Below, piece by piece: positions 9,394 to 17,976 of a DNA stretch of 62,608 nucleotides. The notes under the pieces are model-generated. The model was not told where the DNA came from and searched no databases. It was given only the letters and a program-made list of their open reading frames with translations. How positions within the stretch are numbered: position 1 is the stretch's first letter; each line of letters opens with the position of its first letter. Made by a program: the position numbers and the translations under genes. Source of the DNA: Paenibacillus illinoisensis NBRC 15959 (lineage in GTDB: Bacteria > Bacillota > Bacilli > Paenibacillales > Paenibacillaceae); assembly GCF_004000925.1 (NCBI RefSeq), contig NZ_BIME01000018.1:1-62608 (forward strand), read 5' to 3'.

Positions 9394-10125
9394 ATGTTAA
9401 CCAGATTCATTCCGAACCTCTTTACCTTGGGTAATCTGTTTCTTGGAATGATGGCGATACTGCTTGCAATTGATGGGAATTATAGCCTGGCTGCAATTAT
9501 GGTGATTGTGGCGATGCTGCTGGATGGGTTGGATGGACGGGTAGCGCGTGCACTCAATGCTCAAAGTGAATTTGGCAAGGAGCTTGACTCTTTGTCTGAC
9601 ATGGTTTCGTTTGGTGCAGCCCCGGCACTCATTATGTTTATGGTTTCCTTCCAGGATGCATCACCGGTTCTCGCCTGGATCGCTACGGCAAGCTTCCCCA
9701 TTTGCGGAGCCATTCGGCTGGCACGCTTTAATGTAAGACCGGGAATTCCCGGATACTTCACCGGCCTGCCCATTCCGGCAGCTGGAGGTGTGCTTGCAAC
9801 GCTGACGTTGTTTAACAAGGATATTGGTCCTGTTAGCATGATGATAGCTACATTGTTATTATCCTATCTGATGGTCAGCTCGCTTAAATATCCGAATTTC
9901 AAAAAGGTCGGTTTGCCGCGAAAAGCGATCTGGATCGCCCCTTGGGTGGTTGTATTCGCTGTAGCGGTTGCCGTCATTTTTCCGGAACAGCTGTCGAAGC
10001 TGATCTTTATACCATTGGTGCTGTACGCTCTATATGGAATGAAGCATAATATGCGCACGGCAGCTTCCCGCAACCGGGCGAAGAAGCGCAAGGAAGAGAA
10101 GTCTTCCCGTCCTTCCGATCGGTAA
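9394..10125 (+). CDS. pssA: CDP-diacylglycerol-serine O-phosphatidyltransferase
   Basis: The enzyme joins CDP-diacylglycerol and L-serine to phosphatidylserine, the precursor of phosphatidylethanolamine. The CDP-alcohol phosphatidyltransferase motif is complete: D44, D47, G48, A51, R52, G61, D65 and D69. The 243-residue protein is hydrophobic with several membrane segments and a basic C-terminal tail. PssA-type proteins are the usual members of this size. In B. subtilis pssA is not between disA and yacL, so the position is a lineage difference. A terminator follows. Confidence 0.88.
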   Translation: MLTRFIPNLFTLGNLFLGMMAILLAIDGNYSLAAIMVIVAMLLDGLDGRVARALNAQSEFGKELDSLSDMVSFGAAPALIMFMVSFQDASPVLAWIATASFPICGAIRLARFNVRPGIPGYFTGLPIPAAGGVLATLTLFNKDIGPVSMMIATLLLSYLMVSSLKYPNFKKVGLPRKAIWIAPWVVVFAVAVAVIFPEQLSKLIFIPLVLYALYGMKHNMRTAASRNRAKKRKEEKSSRPSDR

Positions 10126-10163
10126 TGGTTTACGGATTGGCATACTTGCCTTGGATGAATAAG

Positions 10164-10206
10164 AAAAAGCACGCATTCTCCTTTTAGGAGCGTACGTGCT
10201 TTTTTT
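10164..10206. terminator. Bidirectional terminator between pssA and the reverse-strand gene
   Basis: AGCACG at 10168-10173 pairs with CGTGCT at 10195-10200, and an inner CTCC/GGAG stem adds stability. A-rich sequence precedes it and T-rich sequence follows it, so it can stop both pssA (+) and the convergent gene at 10260-10655 (-). Confidence 0.8.
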
Positions 10207-10259
10207 GTTGATTCGAATCTATACGGTACCTACTCTTGTACGGCAACTTCGCCAATCAT

Positions 10260-10655
10260 TTACGACAAATTGAACATCCCTAACGTCGAACATTTCTGTG
10301 ACTCGTGATTCACGACTTCTTCCATGTTGATATCCAGCAGATTGCAGAGAGCTGACATATAAAACAGGTTCCGCCCCAGTTCGGAGCTGATGACCTCTTT
10401 GCAATTCTCACACAATTCACCTTCCACATGCGTTTCCAGCAGGCCCTTGGTTTGAGCAATACCGCTCTCGGGGGCATATTTCTGCTTGGTGGCGTGCAGC
10501 TCAATGCAGCCGCATTCGGTAATGGCCTTGGACACGGCACGATTGACAGAAGCTCCGGCTTGTCCTGTTTTGGACAGTACATCAATCAGACTGCGATGAC
10601 GCAGCAACAGCTCGGAAACCTGATCCTGAAAAGCCTGTAAACTTAGCGTACTCAT
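10260..10655 (-). CDS. Small MazG-like helical protein, function unknown
   Basis: The predicted protein has 131 residues. The start at 10655 is supported by GAGGTGAG about 7 bases upstream on the reverse strand. The C-terminal segment (SELGRNLFYMSALCNLLDI) resembles the ELGDxLWYLxxL helix of MazG-type nucleotide pyrophosphohydrolases. The aspartate expected after ELG is replaced by R-N, and a clear ExxE metal motif is not evident, so activity is doubtful. Three cysteines (CENC and one more) could bind metal. It is the only reverse gene in the first 58 kb and interrupts pssA-yacL. The gene call is good; the family call is tentative. Confidence 0.6.
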   Translation of the reverse strand: MSTLSLQAFQDQVSELLLRHRSLIDVLSKTGQAGASVNRAVSKAITECGCIELHATKQKYAPESGIAQTKGLLETHVEGELCENCKEVISSELGRNLFYMSALCNLLDINMEEVVNHESQKCSTLGMFNLS

Positions 10656-10829
10656 TTTGCTACTCACCTCGGGATATGAATTGAATTCATTATATGCCAA
10701 TAATTTACCTTCTTTCAACTGACGATTGCAAACATTTCCAAAAAGTTCTTGTAACCGGGATTAGCAATCCAACAATTGGATCATACTGGATATGAAGATG
10801 AAGAACAATTGAAGGAGGTGCAGGGACAT

Positions 10830-11915
10830 ATGTGGAAAAAAGGCATTTTAACTTTTACAGGATTGTGCGGTGCATGGTTTGGCTACACGGCATATCATCT
10901 GGCAGGAAAATCCGTCCCGTGGATGGCTGAATGGATTCAGTCAGCAGGGCTGCTGGGGGCAGGAGTAGCAACGGCACTGGGTGCTGTATTGTTTATGGCT
11001 GTATGTAATATTGGTGGAACCTTGCTGGCAAGCAGGCTGCAAAATGGGATTGATGCTTTGGCTAAAATACCGATGAACGAACTGGCTGCTGGCGCAGCAG
11101 GTACCGTTGCAGGGTTACTGGTGGCCTTGCTGCTCTATCCATGTCTGACTTGGCTGGGAACAGCAGGAGAGGTGCTTCAGGTGGCTCTGACGGCCGTAAG
11201 CGGTTATTCGGGGTACATGCTAGCTATGGCGAAGAAAGACGACCTCGCTGCATTCTGGATGTCTGGGCGATGGGGACACCCCGAGCTGGATGAAGACAGA
11301 CGGATGGAAGAACACAAGATTTTGGATACCAGTGTCATTATTGATGGCCGTATTGCAGATATATGCAAGACCGGGTTTATCGAAGGTACAATCGTGATTC
11401 CGGAATTCGTCCTGGAAGAGCTTCAGCATATTGCAGATTCCTCGGATCTGCTGAAGCGGAATAGAGGACGGCGCGGACTCGACATTTTGAATAAAATCCA
11501 AAAAGAACTCGACGTGAAGGTTCTCATTTACGAAGGGGATTTCGAAGAAATATCGGAAGTGGACAGCAAGCTGGTCAAACTGGCCAAAGTGCTTCAGGGC
11601 AAGGTCGTTACTAATGACTTTAACCTGAACAAGGTTTGCGAGCTCCAGGGTGTATCTGTACTGAACATCAACGATCTGGCGAATGCGGTGAAGCCTGTGG
11701 TGTTGCCTGGTGAAGAGATCATGGTGCAGATCATCAAGGATGGCAAGGAGCATGGCCAAGGTGTAGCTTATCTGGATGACGGTACGATGATTGTCGTGGA
11801 AGGCGGACGCGAGTATATCGGCATGATGATGGAAGTGTTGGTAACCAGTGTGCTGCAGACTTCCGCGGGAAGAATGATTTTTGCCAAGCCTAAACTGTTG
11901 GAAAAAGCCCAATAA
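10830..11915 (+). CDS. yacL: YacL-type membrane PIN/TRAM domain protein
   Basis: The 361-residue protein has about four N-terminal membrane helices (roughly residues 5-135), a cytoplasmic PIN-type nuclease domain starting at LDTSVIIDGRIAD, and a C-terminal TRAM domain (GEEIMVQIIKDGKEHGQGV) that probably binds RNA. Acidic PIN residues are visible in LDTS, EELQ, DSKL and TNDFN. The role is not established; a membrane-bound RNase is inferred from the domains. ATG 10830 is the start because GAAGGAGGTG lies 9 bases upstream. The order yacL-ispD-ispF is as in B. subtilis. Confidence 0.9.
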   Translation: MWKKGILTFTGLCGAWFGYTAYHLAGKSVPWMAEWIQSAGLLGAGVATALGAVLFMAVCNIGGTLLASRLQNGIDALAKIPMNELAAGAAGTVAGLLVALLLYPCLTWLGTAGEVLQVALTAVSGYSGYMLAMAKKDDLAAFWMSGRWGHPELDEDRRMEEHKILDTSVIIDGRIADICKTGFIEGTIVIPEFVLEELQHIADSSDLLKRNRGRRGLDILNKIQKELDVKVLIYEGDFEEISEVDSKLVKLAKVLQGKVVTNDFNLNKVCELQGVSVLNINDLANAVKPVVLPGEEIMVQIIKDGKEHGQGVAYLDDGTMIVVEGGREYIGMMMEVLVTSVLQTSAGRMIFAKPKLLEKAQ

Positions 11916-12016
11916 AGGGGTATGATGGGTAGTGTATCGTTCACCGATATTTATATCGCTTGAAGATATTCAGTATCGTAGAACGATAAACTGACATACA
12001 AGGCAGGGATTACGGC

Positions 12017-12709
12017 ATGGATAAAGGGTGGGGTGTCGTCATTGTGGCAGCAGGTCGGGGAACCCGGATGGGAACAACCGAGAGCAAGCAGTTTCTGCTG
12101 CTGCAGGACAAGCCCGTTTTCATACATACGCTTGAAGTGTTTGCCGCTCTGGACGAGATCAGCGAGATCGTGCTGGTAACCGGAGCCGCAGATGTTGAAC
12201 GCTGCCTGGATTGGGTAAAAGAATACCGACTGGAGTCGCGTGTCCGTGTCATCCCCGGAGGGAAAGAGAGACAGCATTCTGTTCATGAAGGCCTGAAGGC
12301 TTTACAGACGGATTGGGTTCTCGTTCACGACGGGGTACGTCCTTTTGTTGACCGTAAGCAGATTACAGGTTGCATGGAGGCCGCGATGTCGGGGGGAGCC
12401 GCTGTACTTGCCGTTCCCGTTAAAGATACGATTAAACAAGTGAATGCGGAAGGAATCGTTACGGCGACGCCTGACCGCAGCAGTCTGTGGAGTATTCAAA
12501 CCCCGCAGGCTTTTCGTCTTTCTTCACTGCTGCTTGCTTACGAGTCGGCGGCAAGGGACGGATTTCTGGGGACGGATGATGCCATGCTGGCTGAGCGCCA
12601 GGGTATGTCTGTCCATGTGGTGGAAGGAAGTTATACCAACATCAAATTAACGACGCCGGAAGATTTGGAATATGCCGCGTTTTTGCTTGGGGGAGAGAAG
12701 AAGCGATGA
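12017..12709 (+). CDS. ispD: IspD, 2-C-methyl-D-erythritol 4-phosphate cytidylyltransferase
   Basis: IspD catalyses the CTP-dependent step of the MEP isoprenoid pathway. The 230-residue protein has the nucleotide-binding AAGRGTRMG loop near the N-terminus, the HDGVRPF motif, TPDRSSLWSIQTPQ and the TDDA motif, all in family order. Its stop overlaps the ispF start by four bases (ATGA), so the two consecutive enzymes of the pathway are translationally coupled. Confidence 0.95.
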   Translation: MDKGWGVVIVAAGRGTRMGTTESKQFLLLQDKPVFIHTLEVFAALDEISEIVLVTGAADVERCLDWVKEYRLESRVRVIPGGKERQHSVHEGLKALQTDWVLVHDGVRPFVDRKQITGCMEAAMSGGAAVLAVPVKDTIKQVNAEGIVTATPDRSSLWSIQTPQAFRLSSLLLAYESAARDGFLGTDDAMLAERQGMSVHVVEGSYTNIKLTTPEDLEYAAFLLGGEKKR

Positions 12710-13182
12710 TACGTGTAGGACAGGGATTTGATGTACACCAGTTGGTGGAGGGACGCCCGTGCATTATTGGCGGGGTAACGATTCCTTATGAAAAAGGACT
12801 GCTTGGTCACTCGGATGCAGATGTGCTGCTGCATGCCATCAGTGATGCCATTCTGGGTGCACTTGCACTTGGGGACATTGGCAAACACTTTCCGGACACC
12901 GATCCGGAGTTCAAGGACGCGGATAGCCTCAAACTGCTGGAGCATGTATGGCAGCTCGTGAAAGATCGAGGATATCGTTTGGGCAACATCGATTCCACCA
13001 TTATTGCGCAGAAACCGAAAATGGCACCTTACATTCCACAGATGGCCGAGGTTATTGCCAAGGCGCTGGAAGCGGATGTTGATCAGGTCAATGTCAAAGC
13101 AACGACTACGGAGCAGCTCGGATTCCCTGGACGGGGAGAGGGGATTGCGGCCCAATCGGTTGTTTGCCTTGTTCGTGTGTGA
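12706..13182 (+). CDS. ispF: IspF, 2-C-methyl-D-erythritol 2,4-cyclodiphosphate synthase
   Basis: IspF cyclises CDP-ME 2-phosphate with loss of CMP in the MEP pathway. The 158-residue protein has the metal ligands D and H in GFDVHQL (residues 8 and 10), the H in GHSDADVLLHA, and the substrate-binding segments DIGKHFPDTD and KATTTEQLGFPGRGEGIAA. Length is standard. It overlaps ispD by four bases and is followed after 36 bases by gltX. Confidence 0.96.
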   Translation: MIRVGQGFDVHQLVEGRPCIIGGVTIPYEKGLLGHSDADVLLHAISDAILGALALGDIGKHFPDTDPEFKDADSLKLLEHVWQLVKDRGYRLGNIDSTIIAQKPKMAPYIPQMAEVIAKALEADVDQVNVKATTTEQLGFPGRGEGIAAQSVVCLVRV

Positions 13183-13218
13183 TATTATCAACCAACTAGT
13201 ATACGGAGGGGATCTTTT

Positions 13219-14682
13219 ATGAGCACAGAAGTTCGTGTGCGTTACGCGCCGAGTCCAACGGGACACCTGCATATCGGGAATGCCCGTACGGCGCTCTTTA
13301 ACTACTTGTATGCCAAGCATAATAACGGGAAATTTATCATTCGTATTGAGGATACTGACGTAAAACGGAACATTGCGGGTGGCGAGGAAAGCCAGCTTAA
13401 ATATTTGAAATGGCTTGGAATCGAGTGGGATGAGAGCATTGATGTAGGCGGGGAATACGGACCTTACCGTCAGACGGAACGTTTGGATATTTACCGCAAA
13501 TACACCCAGGAGCTGCTGGATAAAGGTCTGGCTTACCGCTGCTTCTGCACGGAAGAAGAGCTGGAGCAAGAGCGCGAGGAGCAAACGGCACGTGGAGAAA
13601 CGCCGCGTTATTCGGGCAAACACCGGGACCTGACACCAGAGCAAATCAGTGCTTTTGAAGCGGAAGGCCGCGTTGCGAGCATTCGTTTCCGTGTACCGGA
13701 AGAGCGCACATATACGTTCGATGACATGGTTAAAGGCACCATTTCATTTAACAGCAAGGAATCCGGTGACTTCGTCATTGTGAAAAAAGACGGCATTCCC
13801 ACGTACAACTATGCCGTTGCAGTGGATGATCACCTGATGAAAATCTCCCACGTTCTCCGCGGGGAAGATCACATCTCCAACACGCCGCGTCAGCTGATGA
13901 TCTATGAAGCGCTCGGCTGGGAGCCGCCGCAATTCGGTCATATGACCCTAATCGTGAATGAAAATCACAAGAAGCTGAGTAAACGTGATGAGTCCGTCAT
14001 TCAGTTTATCGAACAATATGATCAGCTCGGCTACTTGCCAGAGGCGATGTTCAACTTCATTTCCCTGCTTGGCTGGTCGCCTGAAGGGGAAGAAGAGATC
14101 TTCTCGCAGGAACAGTTGATCTCCATCTTTGATACCAAACGTTTGTCCAAGAGCCCGGCTGTATTTGATACGCATAAGCTGGCACACTTGAACAATCACT
14201 ATATTAAACATGCAGACCCGGATCGTATTGCTGAAATGGCGATTCCGCATCTGCAAAAGGCAGGACGTATCGCAGCTGAGCTGTCCCCTGAGCAGAAGGA
14301 ATGGGCGTATACACTCGTTCATCTGTACCAGGAGCAAATGACTGCAGCCTCCGACATTGTGGAACTGTCCGAAGTATTCTTCCGCTCCCATCTGGAGCTG
14401 GATGCAGAAGCGACCGCCGTGCTTGGAGAAGAGCAGGTACCAACGGTTCTGAAGGCCTTTGCCGATAAAGTTCAGGCGAGTGAAGAGTTTACCCCAAGTA
14501 AAATGGCCGCATTGATTAAGGAAGTACAGAAGGAAACCGGATTTAAAGGCAAGCAGCTCTTTATGCCTATTCGTGTAGCACTGACTGGACAGACCCATGG
14601 ACGTGACCTGAATCAGACGATTGTTCTGCTCGGCCGGGATACAGTTGTTGAGCGTCTGCATGCACAGGTGAAAGGCGCGTAA
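13219..14682 (+). CDS. gltX: Glutamyl-tRNA synthetase
   Basis: This class I aminoacyl-tRNA synthetase charges tRNA-Glu and, in Bacillota, usually also tRNA-Gln before amidation by GatCAB. The 487-residue protein has the HIGH-type motif in HIGNARTALFNYLYA and the KMSKS equivalent KKLSKRDE. A cysteine-containing CFCTEEELE segment is present in the acceptor-binding region. GGAGGGG lies upstream of the ATG. The position between ispF and the cysE T-box matches B. subtilis. Confidence 0.96.
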   Translation: MSTEVRVRYAPSPTGHLHIGNARTALFNYLYAKHNNGKFIIRIEDTDVKRNIAGGEESQLKYLKWLGIEWDESIDVGGEYGPYRQTERLDIYRKYTQELLDKGLAYRCFCTEEELEQEREEQTARGETPRYSGKHRDLTPEQISAFEAEGRVASIRFRVPEERTYTFDDMVKGTISFNSKESGDFVIVKKDGIPTYNYAVAVDDHLMKISHVLRGEDHISNTPRQLMIYEALGWEPPQFGHMTLIVNENHKKLSKRDESVIQFIEQYDQLGYLPEAMFNFISLLGWSPEGEEEIFSQEQLISIFDTKRLSKSPAVFDTHKLAHLNNHYIKHADPDRIAEMAIPHLQKAGRIAAELSPEQKEWAYTLVHLYQEQMTAASDIVELSEVFFRSHLELDAEATAVLGEEQVPTVLKAFADKVQASEEFTPSKMAALIKEVQKETGFKGKQLFMPIRVALTGQTHGRDLNQTIVLLGRDTVVERLHAQVKGA

Positions 14683-14758
14683 TCTTGGAGCGCTGTAGAT
14701 CCTGGTACTGTTGCGGGTAAGGGTCGGTATCGCCTGGGATGAAGTTATTGCAAGGTTG

Positions 14759-14787
14759 TTGTCAGTCCAGTACCTTTTCGCTATAAT
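14759..14787 (+). promoter_or_regulatory. Sigma-A promoter of the cysE-cysS transcript
   Basis: TTGTCA at 14759-14764 and TATAAT at 14782-14787 are 17 bases apart. Transcription would start near 14794, just before the T-box leader. Confidence 0.75.
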
Positions 14788-14814
14788 AGCAACACAAAGG
14801 TTAAATGACATGTT

Positions 14815-15192
14815 TCAGCATTCATCATAGAACAGCAAAGACCGGGAGGAGTAAACCGAACCGGACAGTTCCAGAGAGGATGGTCCCGCAGCGAAGAATG
14901 AATTTCTTTGGCTGTGGTGGCTGTGAGCCATCCACTGTCCGTCGGTCGAAATGCGCCCGTGAGCTGCATAGCCGAATCCGGCCCCGCCTCTTGTATGTGT
15001 AGGAGAGGAAAACGTCAGGATAGGTTGTGACGGTTGGTTTCCGTTACCGAACCGCTTGAGGGTTTATTCTTATTTGTCGGAAGAGGTGGCAGCCATTCGC
15101 TGACTGTCTAATTCTGATACATAAGTTTGGGCCGAGCAGAGTGGGACCGCGATTAACGCCTCTGCAGCATTATGCTGCAGAGGCGTTTTTTG
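14815..15192 (+). promoter_or_regulatory. Cysteine-specific T-box leader with attenuator
   Basis: The leader has the parts of a T-box: a long stem I region with an AGTA element near its 5' side (GGAGGAGTAAA), a candidate specifier TGC (Cys) at 14952-14954, the conserved AGAGTGGGACCGCG antiterminator sequence at 15138-15151, and a strong terminator (stem 15156-15168 with 15175-15187 or close to it, then a T run). Uncharged tRNA-Cys would stabilise the antiterminator and switch on cysE and cysS. The codon assignment agrees with the downstream genes. Other boundaries are approximate. The remaining 87 bases to cysE hold only its ribosome-binding site. Confidence 0.9.
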
Positions 15193-15279
15193 TTTGGGGC
15201 GAGTCAGCAGTACACTACCAAGAGGGCTGCGCCGTCCGGTATGCCGGAGGACGAAGACCTGAACAAGAGGGGAACGAGC

Positions 15280-15948
15280 ATGTTCAAGAAGATCAGATCA
15301 GATATCCAGGCGGTGTTTGAAAACGATCCGGCTGCCCGGGGATGGTTCGAGGTTGTATTTACCTATTCGGGGCTGCATGCCATATGGGCTCACCGGATCG
15401 CGCACTTTTTCTATAAACGGAAATGGTTCTCGGTTGCCCGTTTCATCTCGCAGATCAGCCGTTTTATGACAGGAATCGAGATTCACCCTGGAGCGACCAT
15501 AGGAAATCGGCTTTTTATTGACCATGGAATGGGTGTAGTTATTGGTGAAACCTGTGAGATAGGCGATGATGTTGTTATTTACCAGGGGGTTACACTTGGC
15601 GGAACAGGGAAAGAAAAAGGAAAGAGACACCCGACGATTGGCAATAATGTGGTTATCTCATCGGGAGCCAAAGTGCTCGGTTCATTCAGCGTTGGTGATC
15701 AATGTAACATTGGAGCCAACTCGGTCGTATTGAAAGAAGTGCCATCCAACAGTACGGTTGTAGGCATACCGGGGAGAATCGTCAAGCAGGACGGACGCCG
15801 GGTGGATCGTCTGAATCAGCAGCTGCCCGATCCGGTCATTGACTCTCTGCGCAGTATGCAGCAAGAGATCGAACGATTGCGTGAAGAAGTGCGTACACTA
15901 CAGGATAGCCGTAAGAATGAGACTTCGCGTGATACAATAAATAAATAG
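15280..15948 (+). CDS. cysE: Serine O-acetyltransferase
   Basis: CysE makes O-acetylserine, the carbon acceptor for cysteine synthesis. The 222-residue protein has the N-terminal helical domain and a left-handed beta-helix of hexapeptide repeats (HPGATIGNRLFIDHG through IGANSVVLKEVP), with the catalytic H-D/E region in IDHGMGVVIGETCEIGDD. The ATG at 15280 follows AGAGGGG by 7 bases and gives the usual length; in-frame codons further upstream run into the T-box terminator. It is under T-box control and lies 27 bases before cysS, so cysteine supply and tRNA charging respond together. Confidence 0.95.
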   Translation: MFKKIRSDIQAVFENDPAARGWFEVVFTYSGLHAIWAHRIAHFFYKRKWFSVARFISQISRFMTGIEIHPGATIGNRLFIDHGMGVVIGETCEIGDDVVIYQGVTLGGTGKEKGKRHPTIGNNVVISSGAKVLGSFSVGDQCNIGANSVVLKEVPSNSTVVGIPGRIVKQDGRRVDRLNQQLPDPVIDSLRSMQQEIERLREEVRTLQDSRKNETSRDTINK

Positions 15949-15975
15949 GGAAGTATGAATGAAAGGAAAGTGACC

Positions 15976-17376
15976 ATGACGCTTCAAATTTACAATACGA
16001 TGAGTCGTACCAAAGAGAATTTCGTTCCCCAAGAACCGGGGAAGGTAAAAATGTATGTGTGCGGACCGACAGTGTATGATTACATTCATATCGGGAATGC
16101 ACGTCCGGTTATTTTTTTCGACACCGTTCGCGGTTACTTGGAACAGACAGGACATGAAGTAAACTACGTTGTTAACTTCACCGATGTTGATGATAAATTA
16201 ATTCGCAAAGCCGAACAGCTGGGTACTGACGTTCCTCATGTTGCGGAGAAGTTTATTGCTGCGTACTACGAGGATCTTGAGGGATTGGGGATTCCCAAAG
16301 CCAGCAGCAACCCGAGAGTTACAGAGAATATGCCGCTCATTATCGATTTTATCCGTGAGTTGGTTGAAAAAGGCTTTGCTTACGAAAATGGTGGGGACGT
16401 ATATTACCGCACAGGCAAATTCGAAGAGTACGGCAAGCTGTCGAAGCAGAATCTGCAGGAATTGCAGTTCGGTATCCGGATTGGTGTAGATGAGCGCAAA
16501 GAACATCCCGAAGATTTCGTGCTCTGGAAAGCAGCTAAACCAGGTGAGATCTACTGGTCCAGTCCTTGGGGCAATGGTCGTCCGGGCTGGCATATCGAAT
16601 GCTCTGCTATGGCGCGTGAATACCTGGGAGATACGCTCGATATCCATGGAGGTGGACAGGATCTGCAGTTCCCTCACCATGAGTGCGAATGCGCACAATC
16701 CGAGGTGCTGACGGGCAAACCGCTTGCCAACTACTGGATGCATAACGGATTTATCCGTATCGATAACGAAAAAATGTCGAAATCACTCGGTAACGGAGTG
16801 CTTGTAAAAGACCTTCGAACCCAGTACAAACGTGAAGCCATTCGTTATTTCATGCTGTCGACACATTACCGCAATCCGCTTAACTTTACCGAAGATACAA
16901 TGGAGCAAGCGCAAAACAGTGTGGATCGGATCGCGAATGCCGTTGGTAATCTGAAGCATCGTTTGCAGGCAGTAACAGTAGATCAGGATATTACAGCGGA
17001 GTTCGCTGCTAAACTGGAGCAGATTCGCCAGCACTATCACGAGAAAATGCAGGATGATTTCAATACTCCGGATGCCATTACCGCATTGTTCGAATGGGCT
17101 GCGGAAGCAAACCAGCTGCTGCAAAAAGAAGTTGTAAACGCTGCGGAAATTCGTGCATTGCTTGAGCTGTTTGGTGAGTTGAATGCGGTGCTTCGCATTT
17201 ATACGGAAGCAGAACCGGAGCTCCTGGATGAAGAGATTGAACGCCTGATTGAAGAGCGTACGGAAGCGCGCAAGTCCAAGAACTGGGCACGGGCTGATGA
17301 AATTAGAGACGAATTGTCAGCGCAGGGCATCCTGCTTGAAGATACGGCTCAAGGGATGAGATGGCGGCGCAAATGA
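15976..17376 (+). CDS. cysS: Cysteinyl-tRNA synthetase
   Basis: CysS charges tRNA-Cys with cysteine. The 466-residue protein has the class I motifs HIGNARP and KMSKSLGN and the zinc ligands in MYVCGPTVYD, WHIECSAMA and HHECECAQSE that select cysteine. The start at 15976 (MTLQIYN) matches the family and has AAAGGAAAG upstream; a start at 15955 is possible. It shares the T-box with cysE. Its stop codon overlaps the start of mrnC. Confidence 0.96.
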   Translation: MTLQIYNTMSRTKENFVPQEPGKVKMYVCGPTVYDYIHIGNARPVIFFDTVRGYLEQTGHEVNYVVNFTDVDDKLIRKAEQLGTDVPHVAEKFIAAYYEDLEGLGIPKASSNPRVTENMPLIIDFIRELVEKGFAYENGGDVYYRTGKFEEYGKLSKQNLQELQFGIRIGVDERKEHPEDFVLWKAAKPGEIYWSSPWGNGRPGWHIECSAMAREYLGDTLDIHGGGQDLQFPHHECECAQSEVLTGKPLANYWMHNGFIRIDNEKMSKSLGNGVLVKDLRTQYKREAIRYFMLSTHYRNPLNFTEDTMEQAQNSVDRIANAVGNLKHRLQAVTVDQDITAEFAAKLEQIRQHYHEKMQDDFNTPDAITALFEWAAEANQLLQKEVVNAAEIRALLELFGELNAVLRIYTEAEPELLDEEIERLIEERTEARKSKNWARADEIRDELSAQGILLEDTAQGMRWRRK

Positions 17377-17897
17377 ACGAGGACCAGTTGAAAAATTTGT
17401 CTGATTCTGTCGATCATTCGGAGCAGGGGGAACGGCCTGCTGAAGAACAGACAGAGGCTGTGGCACAGGGAGGGTGGTTTCCGTACCCGCCTTCCCGGCC
17501 TGCAAGATTGATTCCTCCGATTGCACTCGCCTATATCGGTGATGCAGTGTATGAGGTAGCGGTAAGGCAGTATCTGTTGTCCAAAGCCAATATGCGTCCG
17601 AATCACTTGCATCGCAGTGCGACGGGTCTTGTATCAGCCAAGGCACAGAGTCGTATCCTTACAGGGATCGAGGAACAATTGACCGAAGAAGAGCGCGACG
17701 TTGTAAGACAGGGGCGGAATGCGAAGTCGGGCAGTATTCCCAAGAACGCCGATGTGCTGGAATACAGACATGCCACTGCTCTAGAGTGCCTTGTAGGTTA
17801 CCTGTACAGTAGTGGTCGGCATGAGCGCATGATCCAACTGATTACGCAGGGAATTGAGCGTGCAGAACAGCAATCACCGCCACCAAACAAAAAATAA
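17373..17897 (+). CDS. mrnC: Mini-ribonuclease 3 (MrnC)
   Basis: MrnC is an RNase III-like enzyme without a double-stranded RNA binding domain that matures the ends of 23S rRNA. The catalytic domain begins at LAYIGDAVYEVAVR, with the signature glutamate and aspartate of RNase III, and contains RGRNAKSGSIPKN. The predicted 174 residues exceed the B. subtilis protein (143) because of an N-terminal extension of about 45 residues rich in Glu, Gln and Pro. ATG 17373 overlaps the cysS stop by four bases; ATG 17361 is an alternative. The neighbours rlmB and rae1 also act on ribosomal RNA or ribosomes. Confidence 0.92.
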   Translation: MNEDQLKNLSDSVDHSEQGERPAEEQTEAVAQGGWFPYPPSRPARLIPPIALAYIGDAVYEVAVRQYLLSKANMRPNHLHRSATGLVSAKAQSRILTGIEEQLTEEERDVVRQGRNAKSGSIPKNADVLEYRHATALECLVGYLYSSGRHERMIQLITQGIERAEQQSPPPNKK

Positions 17898-17976
17898 AAA
17901 TAACAACTTAGTCGTTCCTGTGGTACAAGCCAACTAGGAGGTATATGCAGGACGTAATAGAGAGGACCGAAGCAAT

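Noticed and set aside
12631..13644. A 337-codon reverse-strand frame across ispF and gltX
   Set aside because: Both + strand genes are certain, with conserved motifs; the reverse product has none.
14805..15002. Short frames within the T-box region
   Set aside because: The sequence is explained by T-box RNA structure; there are no ribosome-binding sites.
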